A DNA stretch of 18,294 nt from Amoebophrya sp. AT5.2 (Eukaryota; Sar; Dinophyceae; Syndiniales; Amoebophryaceae), in assembly GCA_005223375.1 (NCBI GenBank), contig RXOD01004785.1, positions 1-18,294 on the forward strand. Reading direction: 5' to 3'. The position numbers and the translations under genes are program-made. The notes beneath the pieces are model-generated. The model was not told the origin of the DNA and ran no database searches. It worked only from the letters and a program-made list of their open reading frames with translations. Shown here piece by piece: positions 12,501 to 18,065 of the stretch; the first letter of the stretch is position 1; every line of letters begins with the position of its first letter.

Positions 12501-15500
12501 CTCGAAAAAGAAAATAAACCTGCCGCAACATCGACATCAAGTAGCCAGCATTGTCATGCACTTTATGTTTATCGCAGCGGTAGCGAGACCTCTGTGTCGG
12601 ATCGATAATCCACAGCTCGCTGCTTTTTTTTTACCGGGTGGTTCTGTATGTTGCTGCGCTAGCACCCGATAGAGAACGCGTCATCTTGTGTACGCGGACG
12701 ACGCTTTGGCTTTTTATAATTTCAAATCCAAACTACTTTCACGATCGCAACGTCACGGTCCCAGTTCCTCCAGTTGCATCCTATGTCCACGCCCCTTCTA
12801 TACTTACAACAGGCACCGACGATCTCAAGGCCGTTCTTCCTTGCACCATCATCCAGAAGAATTTGGAGAGCCTCAAGGCCACGAATGGCTTGCAGCTGAA
12901 GCGACTTTTCCAACCCGAGAATGACCGCTACCACCCGCTCATGGACGAGTGCCACCAGAGCGCGGCCGAGCAAATTCTCGACTTCGTCGCCCAAGACTCC
13001 ACGATATCTGTCGTGCTCGACCCGGGGGCTTTGATTCTCCAGCTCGGCAACCGCGACTTTGTCCGTCGGTGGCTGCGGAAACGGCCCGACGCGCTCGCTG
13101 CTGTGTATTTCGACGAGAACGACGTCGCGCAAGTCTTGTTGCCCGACACGGCGGCTTCCAATGACGAGGAGGAGATTCTGTTCAAGGATTCCGCGTTCTC
13201 GAAAAACATGGCTGGATGCCTACTTTACTTGGACGACAACCACACGAGGGGGACCGACTTCCCGCTGCCGAAGGACGCGCACGGGGTGCTCACGTTGGGG
13301 CCGGACGTGGACAAGGCGAAACTGTTGCAGGCGTGCATGCGCGAGCGGTACCTGGGCCGCGGACAGCGACTCACGTTCGTGGCGAGCCAAGAGGCCCATC
13401 GCTGCATCGAACAGATCCGGAAGGAGTATGAGGCGGGCAACATGATGCAGGTGGAGCGGGTTGTGGCGCAGCTGGTGGCGGGTGCTGGTGGAGACCAGTC
13501 GTCGGCGACAGAAGCAGACGCTGTAGATGCCGAAAGTGAAGGCGATGATCCTGCAGATGAACCAGAACTGCCAGTAGAGAAAGCAGCCACAGGGGCGAAA
13601 AACCCTGGGCGGGGAACCGACACTGCAAAAGCAAAGTCTGCCGCCGCGAAAGCGAAGGGCAAGGCATCCGCAAAGAAGAAACAGGCCGCGCCACCTGCTC
13701 CGGCGGCCGCGAAGAAGCAGGGCGCGAAGCAGAAGCCCGCGGAGACGGGAAAGGCAAAAGCCAAAGCTGCTGCTGCAGCAAGGACGGGAAAGACGGCCGG
13801 GAAGAAGGCGGAGTCCAGCTCGCCCGCCGGCAAGAAGGACGCTGCTGCAAGAACAGCACAAGACCGAGACAGCTCTTCAGAGCAGGAACGCGACCTGAAG
13901 CAGAAGATCACGGCCCTGAAGATGCTCACCGACATGGGAATCGGGCTGAGCGCCCACCAACAGGAGCAACTACAGGAATGGGAGGGGGAGCTGGAAGAGC
14001 TCAAGAACGGGACTTGCAGTGTTCTGTCACCGCCCGAGGACGACGTTGGCGCGGGTGGGGGCGCATCACGATCGGGCGCGAGTCCGAGCGCTGCGTCCTC
14101 CATCGAGAGCTCATCGCTGGCGGCTCTGGGTCAGAGCAAGAACCTTCAGAACACTACTACTACTGCTACAGGTTGTATTCCTGCCGCGAACAAGGCCCCC
14201 AATTCCATCTCCAGCGCTCCTCGCCTGCAGTACGTACCTTCGATTCTGTCTTGGGCCATCAGGAATACGGTCCATCGCATCTGCGACATGATCCCCTACT
14301 ACGCTCTGCAAGGTCGCAACTGCCTGCTGAAACGGCAGGCGGAGGCTAAGCACCTGGCTGCTATCCGGAATAAGGCGCGGGCAGAGTCATCTACTGCAGC
14401 TGGGGGGATGGGGAATTTAGCTTCATCTGGTAGTGCTGCTGCCGCGTTGTCTCGCGAGAAAGCCGAGAGCAAGGCGCTGGAAAAGCTCGCGGGCGATTGC
14501 ATAGAGCCGGAGACGACGAGCCTCGAGGAGTTCTATGGCCACGCACGCATCCAGCAGTCGCTCCCGCAAATCGTCGAAAACCGGCTCAGGGTGTTTACGA
14601 AAGCGGATGAACCCGTGATGTCCTCGTGCAAGTCAGCCTCTGGAGGAGGCTCTGCGTCTGCTTCTGCGAAAGCCAAGGCGAGCGCTAAAACCGCGAAGAA
14701 CAAGTCGAACATCGCCACTTCCGCCTGCCGCGACTTCGCGAAGAGTATCACCGACAACGTGAACACCATCGCACCAAAAGTGCTGCGCTTCGCCTCGATG
14801 TTCGACGAGGAGCAGGAACGCGAACTCGAACAGGAGCAGGAGGAGGAGCGCCACACGCAGCGTCCCGCGCCTGCGGTCGCTGCCGACGCATTCGTGTCGG
14901 ATGGGTTGGAAGCGGTCGCGCGCCAGGTGAGGGACAACCGCCCTTGCGTCGATTTCCAGAAGTACTTCCAGCCCCTGTCGGCGCTGCTTGCGGAAACCAG
15001 CCTGGGGCTGACATTCCGAGTGGCGGGCGAAGAAGAGAACGATGGTGCTCGGGATCATGGCGGAAGCGGTTCGTCGCCGGGCAGTATCGAAAATGGAGGA
15101 CTGCAAGCAGCCTCCGCAGAGGACAGCGGCATGATCATCTCCAACGTGAATCTGAACGCAACAGGAGGTAGTACTTTAGGAAGGAACACGCCTCCGAAAG
15201 TGCAAGACGCCATCTACTACACGAAGGGATGGGCAGACACCGTCGGGGGCGGGGTAAGCGTAGCAGGAGTCGCGGCCATCGGCGGGAATGCAAATCAAGC
15301 TGCGATAAATGCACCGGGTGGACAACAGCAGCAAGGCCAAGTGACCGACCAGAAGCTCGCTTACATGAAAATGCCCGACTGGCTCGTCCGTTGCCGCCTG
15401 CCCAGTGCACCCGGCGCCGGCTCTGCTCGAGCCGGGTACTTGATCATTTCGAACCACGAAGCGGAACGACTGTTCTCCAACTCGCACGCCCTTCTCGCAT

Positions 15501-16025
15501 TCAGCGCGACGGTCCGCATGGACCAGGACCCGGTTCTGGTACAGGACAGGTCCCTGGCTGAGTGCGAATGGTGCTCTCTCCTCCTCCATCATCTCCTCCT
15601 CGTCCACCTCTTCTACTTCTGCTTCCGCGCAGCTCAACATCTTTGCCCCTCAAACAATAAGGAGCAGCAAGATTCCGACCACAATTGCTCCGAACACGTT
15701 TGCGGCGTTGCACCTGCTCGCCGGGTCTGTGTACGCGGATGCAGATACGATGCGGAAGATCGAGGCCTACCTCGCGATCTTGCCGCGCTGGCGCCACGAG
15801 GTCCTGTTCAAGACGCTGGCCCGTAGTGGTCACGTCGCCCTGGACGGCTTCGTGGGCAGCAAAAGTGCGCGCCAGATGCATGTTCCGGCATTCGTCGACT
15901 CTCCATTCACGACGTCCCAGAGCCAAGGGCTGCGGAACTTCGTGGGCACGGCGCGCCACCTGCAGACAGAACTGGCAACGTCGCCACTAGGGAAGCTGCT
16001 CGGCTGTGATAAGCTGGCGGAGTGA
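1..16025 (+). CDS. Giant DUF6606-DUF3638-DUF3645 family protein, 7 exons, 5' partial
   Basis: One spliced gene of about 4,828 visible residues; the N-terminus lies left of the window. Joining exons 1-560, 762-3425, 3840-6348, 6568-11777, 11991-12417, 12813-15538 and 15633-16025 keeps a single frame to the TGA at 16023. Every junction falls between blocks that are consecutive in the known DUF6606/DUF3638/DUF3645 family, so this is not a chain of separate genes. Order of recognisable parts: DUF6606-type N-terminal region (residues about 30-1,700), a YSHWL/HATTARLTADPFTE linker region (1,729-2,160), DUF3638 (about 3,065-3,275, with NMGEGKT at 3,119), DUF3645 (about 3,460-3,505), GFSGTDD (3,787), HTRGTD (3,933), DEEQEREL (4,454) and the LNIFAP end block (4,699). 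Biochemical function is not established for the family. Some database relatives carry, as I recall, an inherited ubiquitin-hydrolase label, but I see no protease catalytic motif here. Fungal relatives are, from memory, about 3,000 residues; the excess here is low-complexity insert. The family call is firm; function is inferred only. Confidence 0.88.
561..761 (+). other. Intron 1, phase 0
   Basis: The donor is GTATCT after AAC (residue 186). The acceptor follows the pyrimidine-rich CTTCCCTGCTTTCACCAG. Length is 201 bp. The interior is A/T-rich, has an in-frame TAG at 588 and a possible branch sequence CTAATCC near 682. Splicing gives PVKN joined to VMSPGFWQKS in frame. A competing acceptor at 701-702 with a donor at 587 gives a frame that stops soon after, so I rejected it. 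The ATG at 738 lies inside this intron and is not a translation start. Confidence 0.75.
762..3425 (+). CDS. Exon 2: DUF6606-type region with lysine/alanine insert
   Basis: It encodes residues 187-1,074. Early family-like block: LINIAFAQMVAEL, then ARPIFVTEYLFAALG (family 'xPRYITExLxGxL'). A low-complexity insert follows (about 1065-1385: acidic/glycine stretch, alanine run, lysine/alanine segment, seven serines). The conserved fold then resumes with SKKVRDQV and the diagnostic PWRRSP (1440-1457, residues 413-418), followed by a helical segment. Further on come a charged helix-rich stretch (about 1620-1990), AIDVAKLLFAVDCAARDAW (family 'LLTILELWVALD'), FAVRFAQAEETM (family 'FAVRYFD'), and KLLPRNEYAQWAVIYEMFKCDELRAVDE (family 'LPxxxxxAKxVVFEL'). 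The end, FVGFKHNENQ, matches the family's 'HTxNEVIA' position and stops at the GTGAAT donor. No membrane segments. The exon stays open for 2.66 kb. Confidence 0.87.
1215..1365 (+). other. Lysine/alanine plus polyserine low-complexity insert
   Basis: Within exon 2 the protein switches to repeated K/A/S patterns (SKSKKQSNAKAASGAKK, AAAKKGAAAAKPKA) and then a run of seven serines from near 1320. It sits between two conserved DUF6606 blocks (FVTEYLFAALG and PWRRSP), so it is an insertion in a surface loop and not part of the fold. The composition resembles histone H1 tails and the larger insert in exon 6. Likely disordered and positively charged. Codon triplet bias (GCN, AAG, TCN) suggests growth by slippage. 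Confidence 0.8.
3426..3839 (+). other. Intron 2, phase 0
   Basis: Donor CAG|GTGAAT and acceptor GTCCTCGCCCTCCAG; length 414 bp. It is A/T-richer than its flanks and holds stops in the frame (TAA at 3468). It also contains the 12-bp palindrome CTCGAGCTCGAG (3498-3509) and an A/T-rich stretch near 3700-3730. Splicing joins KHNENQ to SEAFADTRSG, placing both halves of a family block (threonine/asparagine 'NEV' then 'FGxLRSGxRLQWLNIL') side by side. No gene inside. Confidence 0.85.
3840..6348 (+). CDS. Exon 3: end of DUF6606-type region, acidic/basic insert, YSHWL block
   Basis: It encodes residues 1,075 to part of 1,911. The opening (SGSIGLREWQELGKLRAGSE, then LERLARIL) matches the family block 'FGxLRSGxRLQWLNIL'. 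EDVSLFIISTLWQTGPP matches 'EVHLLLxQAAWQAGP', and NWNSSVTLLNVTLLALTVL matches 'NWxEAHTLxxLIxLAxRLL'. Inserts interrupt the fold: a serine/proline loop (about 4340-4480), an acidic glycine-rich stretch (5280-5370, ENEEDSDSGDGGEEGD), and a basic cluster KKPAGKKKPKKNPKK (5634-5678) followed by an acidic one. The fold resumes with YSHWLVQN (5802) and IHFRPIRY, then a long strand/helix region to LRFHVMRLEDDLGEIA. The exon ends one base into a glycine codon. The TTG at 3897 is not a start, because the frame continues upstream to the acceptor. Confidence 0.87.
5634..5678 (+). other. Basic cluster, candidate nuclear-localisation segment
   Basis: KKPAGKKKPKKNPKK (residues 1,673-1,687) has ten lysines in 15 residues spaced by prolines. 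It is flanked by acidic stretches (LQEDDSNDTNLPDD on the right). Proline-spaced lysine runs of this kind occur in nuclear-localisation and chromatin-binding tails. Function is inferred from composition only. Confidence 0.5.
6349..6567 (+). other. Intron 3, phase 1
   Basis: Donor CCCG|GTAATG and acceptor GATGGTCCTTTGCACAG; length 219 bp. The upstream exon leaves one G and the downstream exon supplies GG, rebuilding a glycine (GRP-G-RNPLLPMLVPGDED). The exon 3 frame stops at TGA 6357-6359 right after the donor, as expected for intron read-through. Confidence 0.85.
6568..11777 (+). CDS. Exon 4: linker helices, DUF3638 P-loop domain and DUF3645
   Basis: It encodes residues 1,911-3,647, an unbroken 5.2 kb exon. 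After an acidic/serine insert with RKRK (6801), the fold continues with VLVPHGEVFR and YLALLHATTARLTADPFTE (from 7206), which match the family 'YLxxLHALTSxxLPDPLTG'. A further acidic insert lies at 7770-7930 and serine/alanine inserts near 8990-9080 and 9250-9350, the second ending in KKRKV. DUF3638 spans about 10025-10640. It includes WLLFELDNDLVIRRSQANV (family 'WLLLEIExNFLIRxxQ', the LLE block), QMNMGEGKTAVVLPIALLL (the NMG block with Walker A), SVLVTVPEHRLSLENK, and CHDFLDESDEVLSVKYSLIYTLG. DUF3645 follows at about 11214-11350 (RVNYGTHPTRSGFHMAVPF, then AKDKASDRTEYGHLDIA). It ends with KGITVK before a consensus GTGAGT donor. Confidence 0.92.
9318..9332 (+). other. KKRKV cluster, classical-type nuclear-localisation signal
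   Basis: Codons AAA AAG CGA AAG GTC encode KKRKV (residues 2,828-2,832) inside a serine/alanine-rich disordered insert, followed by DPSRSDADVD. It fits the monopartite importin-alpha-binding consensus K-(K/R)-X-(K/R). A second short cluster, RKRK (6801-6812, residues 1,989-1,992), sits in another serine-rich insert of the same exon. Both lie in likely exposed loops. Nuclear targeting is inferred. Confidence 0.55.
10191..10211 (+). other. Walker A motif NMGEGKT of DUF3638
   Basis: Residues 3,119-3,125. NMG is one of the two signature motifs of DUF3638 (the other is LLE, here LLF at 10092). GEGKT fits the P-loop pattern GxGKT and is the same string as in SecA ('TGEGKT'). The lysine and threonine that would contact ATP phosphates and magnesium are intact. 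It follows the strand RLLQ and precedes a hydrophobic helix (AVVLPIALLLASR), as in P-loop folds. Confidence 0.85.
10584..10607 (+). other. Motif II (Walker B-like) DFLDESDE
   Basis: Residues 3,250-3,257, about 130 residues after Walker A. The family consensus is 'DxLDExDExL'. The sequence LDESDEVL resembles the DEVD-type Walker B of SecA, with aspartate and glutamate available for magnesium binding and hydrolysis. The role is inferred from position and residue pattern. Confidence 0.7.
11214..11350 (+). other. DUF3645 block
   Basis: The protein reads RVNYG, then MAVPFVAKDKAS, then RTEYGHLDIALQLTAAAH (from residue 3,460). This matches the compact DUF3645 signature 'RVxYGL...LAVPYRAKDxPSxRxEFxHPDVxxxLT'. 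The invariant-looking AKD, R-x-E and H-x-D positions are kept, while the usual HPD proline is leucine here (HLD). Function unknown. It lies between motif II and the GFSGT motif. Confidence 0.85.
11778..11990 (+). other. Intron 4, phase 0
   Basis: Donor AAG|GTGAGT, the best consensus donor in the window. Acceptor TTCTTTGCCACCAAACCAG; length 213 bp. Splicing joins GQQKGITVK to EKANEENTLTIGVE. An alternative acceptor (TTCTGCAG at about 11871) puts the downstream exon in the wrong frame, so it was not chosen. Confidence 0.82.
11991..12417 (+). CDS. Exon 5: region leading into the GFSGT motif
   Basis: It encodes residues 3,648-3,789 plus one base. The decisive block is SVIEFWLFRVVFPAQARQYS, then WDLCRSKEMSCDAITVGFSG. 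This matches the family 'AVIDFYLxxVVFPKExKEFPxKLSxSGWDLAxxKxHPTTGFSGTND'. The exon stops after the first G of the last glycine codon of GFSG (12417). Reading on past the GTGCTC donor yields SGALGYAF..., which loses the family's SGTND, so the stop at about 12489 is intron read-through. Confidence 0.88.
12418..12812 (+). other. Intron 5, phase 1, splitting the GFSGT motif
   Basis: Donor CTCAG|GTGCTC and acceptor CTTCTATACTTACAACAG; length 395 bp. It interrupts the glycine codon of GFSG-TDD: G from exon 5 plus GC from exon 6 makes GGC. It includes a repeated CATCAG run (about 12439-12451) and a 9-T run near 12624. The open frame upstream of 12813 (from 12638) is intron sequence. Confidence 0.85.
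12813..15538 (+). CDS. Exon 6: motifs GFSGT/HTRGTD/GRGQ, H1-like insert, DEEQEREL block
   Basis: It encodes residues 3,790-4,698. It opens with TDDLKAVLPCTII, then VVLDPGALILQLGNRDFVRRWL and CLLYLDDNHTRGTDFPLPKD (13217-13276). ALLQACMRERYLGRGQ-type sequence follows (KLLQACMRERYLGRGQRLTF, 13319-13378). These match the family blocks 'LLDVGAQILEL', 'CLVYLDExHTRGTDLKLP' and 'LVQACMRMRKLGxGQ'. A large insert follows (about 13480-14200): acidic, then lysine/alanine-rich, then a predicted coiled coil (SSEQERDLKQKITALKML..., 13873-14010). The fold resumes with ILSWAIRNTVHRICDMIPYY (14240) and EPETTSLEEFY, then DEEQEREL with QRPAPA (14801-14875). The last part, GYLIISNHEAERLF, matches 'LLILSPxExNxLL'. 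The 3' boundary is uncertain: in-phase donors exist at 15512, 15533 and 15539. Confidence 0.85.
13226..13366 (+). other. YLDDNHTRGTD and QACMRERYLGRGQ motifs (motif V/VI-like)
   Basis: YLDDNHTRGTD is residues 3,928-3,938 and QACMRERYLGRGQ is residues 3,962-3,974. Both are strongly conserved in the family. HTRGTDFPL resembles motif V of SecA (AGRGTDIKL), and RERYLGRGQ sits where motif VI (arginine finger, GRxGRQG) is expected. The second acidic position is aspartate (LDD), where I recall glutamate (LDE) in most relatives. The motor role is inferred. Confidence 0.65.
13585..13860 (+). other. Histone-H1-like lysine/alanine insert
   Basis: About 90 residues made nearly entirely of A, K, G, S, P and Q (AAAKAKGKASAKKKQAA, KKQGAKQKPAETGKAKAK, SSSPAGKKD). 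It resembles C-terminal tails of histone H1 and basic chromatin proteins. It interrupts the family fold between the GRGQ motif and the ILSWAIRNTV block, and is probably a disordered cationic loop. DNA or RNA contact is possible but is not shown by the sequence. Confidence 0.8.
15539..15632 (+). other. Intron 6, phase 0, donor uncertain
   Basis: The acceptor CTACTTCTGCTTCCGCGCAG at 15632 is strong, with an unusually long pyrimidine tract (about 15573-15628) free of AG. The donor is ambiguous. GTACAG at 15539, GTTCTG at 15533 and GTCCGC at 15512 all keep phase 0 and differ by 2 or 9 codons. It is needed because the exon 6 frame degenerates into unrelated sequence after about 15550, while the conserved C-terminal block LNIFAP...LHLLAGSVY lies in another frame. 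Confidence 0.65.
15633..16025 (+). CDS. Exon 7: conserved C-terminal block and stop
   Basis: It encodes residues 4,699-4,828 and a TGA stop. LNIFAPQTIRSSKIP, then LHLLAGSVYADADTMRKIEAYL, fits the family's C-terminal signature 'xLHIYAPRV...LNLFAGQLYFxSYEEYxxLCxFL'. It ends with a less conserved tail (TSPLGKLLGCDKLAE). The frame extends upstream without a stop to the acceptor at 15632, so the TTG at 15708 is not a start. GC content drops after the stop, consistent with the end of the gene. Confidence 0.87.
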   Translation, partial: LNIFAPQTIRSSKIPTTIAPNTFAALHLLAGSVYADADTMRKIEAYLAILPRWRHEVLFKTLARSGHVALDGFVGSKSARQMHVPAFVDSPFTTSQSQGLRNFVGTARHLQTELATSPLGKLLGCDKLAE

Positions 16026-17500
16026 GAGTCATAAGCTTTTTTACGTGAAAACTCAGTTTTCACGTAAAAACGTGAAGGTGCGACATGGGGCGAGTTGCGT
16101 AAACAGCTGGTGATCCCCTCTTGGGCTGGCGGAAGAACGTCGACCAGCTTCTAAATCAATGGAGTTTTTTTTTTTTTATGAATGTGCCGCTTTCGAACAT
16201 GAAGAATACGCTATAGTACGCTTACGCTTCCTCTGTATATCTCTTCGCCCCATCTCAATCAAGAGCCGGCATCAAATTCTTCAGCATAGATAAAAAATGG
16301 CGCACTACACGACATACGGTTACAGTTAAATAGGACATGGAGAGGAGCCGATGCCGACCCATGCCCGTTTCGATCACAAACAAAATTACTTAATCTAAGT
16401 CAACAAGTTGTGCGCAAGTTGTGTGCTGGGTAAATCATCATCAAGTAGCCACTAAAGATATGGATATGCAAAGATGTGCCAGTCTCTAGCTGCACAACCG
16501 AGAGGAGAAAGTAAGTCAAGCAAGGTCGACGAGGTCCGGGTCCCGCAACCGCACTAGCTGTTTTTCCTTTTTCCGATACTTACACCTTGCCCGCAAAGGC
16601 AAATCATTGCTGAGCTGTCTTTGAGATTAACGCGGGCACAGATTCATTTGCATTCCGTGATCGGTCGCGTTCCCGCTCATTGTGATTGTCCTTGTGCTGA
16701 GCCAGAAGCAGATGCAGAACTTGCTTTTCACCTTGAACAAAGAATCAATATAAAGCTACAACCACCAAAAACAAGTTTTGAACTTTGGCTTGGATCATCT
16801 ATTACATGATCGATACCGCTCGACGTCGCAGCTGCTCAGTTACCAGCGAGACCAGCGGCAGAAGTAGCGCGACAATAGATGGCTTTTTATTTCTTCATGT
16901 ATGAGTATCCATATCTTGGGGTCACATATAACGGTGCACATCTCTCATTTCGCTTTAAATTTTACTTGCAAATTTGTGTTACCAAGCCTCTTTCAAAAAC
17001 ATGCTCGATCCATTCGTAATTGTCTGTGAAAGAACGAACACGACGAAGCATCACTCACACCACCAGCTCAAATGTCATCTCTTCTACAACTTCTGTGTAC
17101 GTGCACTGAGGTCAGGTCAGGTCAGGGTGGGCGAGTACGCGGAAGCAGATTAATTTGCTTCGCGCCAGACCCGCATGCTCTATGCAAGTAAGACCTGTTG
17201 CCAGATCAAATCCGCGGGCATGCCCGCCCAGTACTCCTCTATTTATTTTTATGAGGAGTCGCACTGAGTGACATTGTATGTTCATTGTGAAAAACGTAGA
17301 TCATAAATACGAAGCCCAGCAGCTTCGCGAGTTTTTATTTTTATACCATCAACATAGGGAGGGGGGGAGGAATTCGGGCGTCGCCACTGATTTATGACGA
17401 TGTAGGTAGCGAATTTTATATCGTCACTCCCCATTTTTCGCACCTTGTTCTTCACTTCTAGTGCAATTGCAACCGCTTTTGCTAGTGAGTGTGAGACCAA
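16026..17500. other. 3' UTR and intergenic stretch without a recognisable gene
   Basis: Short open frames only, none with recognisable domains. It is A/T-richer than the exons. No AATAAA is seen in the first few hundred bases after the stop. Besides the inverted repeat it contains a 13-T run (16165-16177), a short direct repeat CAAGTTGTG (16404 and 16415), three GGTCA units in tandem (17110-17124) and the 14-bp palindrome GCGGGCATGCCCGC (17214-17227). No tRNA or rRNA was recognised. Confidence 0.6.
16038..16070. repeat. Perfect 16-bp inverted repeat just after the stop codon
   Basis: The arm TTTTTACGTGAAAACT (16038-16053) is followed by one base (C) and then its exact reverse complement (16055-16070). 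It starts 12 bases after the stop codon. Transcribed, it would fold as a hairpin of about 15 bp with a 3-base loop. A half copy, ACGTGAA, follows at 16070-16076. It could be a 3' UTR processing or stability element, or the scar of a small mobile element. Confidence 0.9.
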
Positions 17501-17501
17501 T

Positions 17502-17890
17502 GCCTCTAGACGAAGCTGTTGCTGCAAACTTCAGGTTCAGCTGTCGCTCGCCCGCGCCCCTCACCGAGAGCAGTTTGTTCACTACTAGGCCACCCAGAGC
17601 TGTTTCCTTAGCATTCTTGCGCTGGCTGTGGTACCTCTACGTGTACGTACCAGCGGTGTAGCAGGGCCAGACTTTTGGTATATGAGGCTTGGCCTCTCGA
17701 CGGAGCTGCATGCTGCTGCAAACTTCAGCACAGCTGTCGCCCCGGCCCCCCCGCACCCACCAAGAGTCGAGTGAGTGGCTTGCTCACTACGTACACATGA
17801 CATAAGTACTCTACTACGCCAAGGCCGCTTCCTGGTCGGTCCTTCGCAATCTTGCGTTGGTTGCGAGCGGTTGGTCTTGGTACCAGCGGC
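17502..17890. repeat. Diverged direct duplication (about 17502-17657 and 17692-17890)
   Basis: Both copies begin GCCTCT-GAC and share GCTGCAAACTTCAG, CAGCTGTCGC, a C-rich stretch (CCCGCGCCCC / CCGGCCCCCC), CACTAC, TTGCG(C/T)TGG and GTACCAGCGG-type ends (TACCAGCGG) in the same order. The second copy is longer by about 40 bases of insertions. The similarity is clear by eye but interrupted. This is an old local duplication or two copies of one dispersed repeat. No coding capacity is conserved between copies. Confidence 0.65.
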
Positions 17891-18065
17891 CAGCGATGAA
17901 GCCATTGATAGGGAGACAGACGCACACATTGGTCGATCCAGCAACCCCACCCAACGCAACCCTCCCTCCCATGGATGGTGAATCGAACACCTACCGACCC
18001 CTCCGCTCCCCCGAATGGAATCCTTATCCCGCCAAGAGCAAGAGTAAATCGCAATATGGGTGTCT

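Noticed and set aside
13607..13621. GRGTD as a second copy of the SecA-like motif V
   Set aside because: It falls in the low-complexity lysine/alanine insert and not in the conserved block. HTRGTD at 13241 is the family motif.
13225..14103. 292-codon minus-strand open frame rich in A, S, F and P
   Set aside because: It mirrors the lysine/alanine insert on the other strand; low complexity with no domain.
15540..15826. Frameshift or pseudogene at the end of exon 6
   Set aside because: An acceptor with a long pyrimidine tract at 15632 restores the conserved C-terminal block without any frameshift, so an intron is simpler.
1..16025. Deubiquitinase function for the giant protein
   Set aside because: The label is, as I recall, inherited in databases. 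I could not find a convincing cysteine-protease catalytic block, whereas P-loop motifs are clear.
16038..16070. Bacterial intrinsic terminator
   Set aside because: The stem is A/T-rich with no GC core, and the gene is a spliced eukaryotic one.
16621..16809. Short 62-codon open frame after the giant gene
   Set aside because: No recognisable motif, A/T-rich surroundings and chance-level length.
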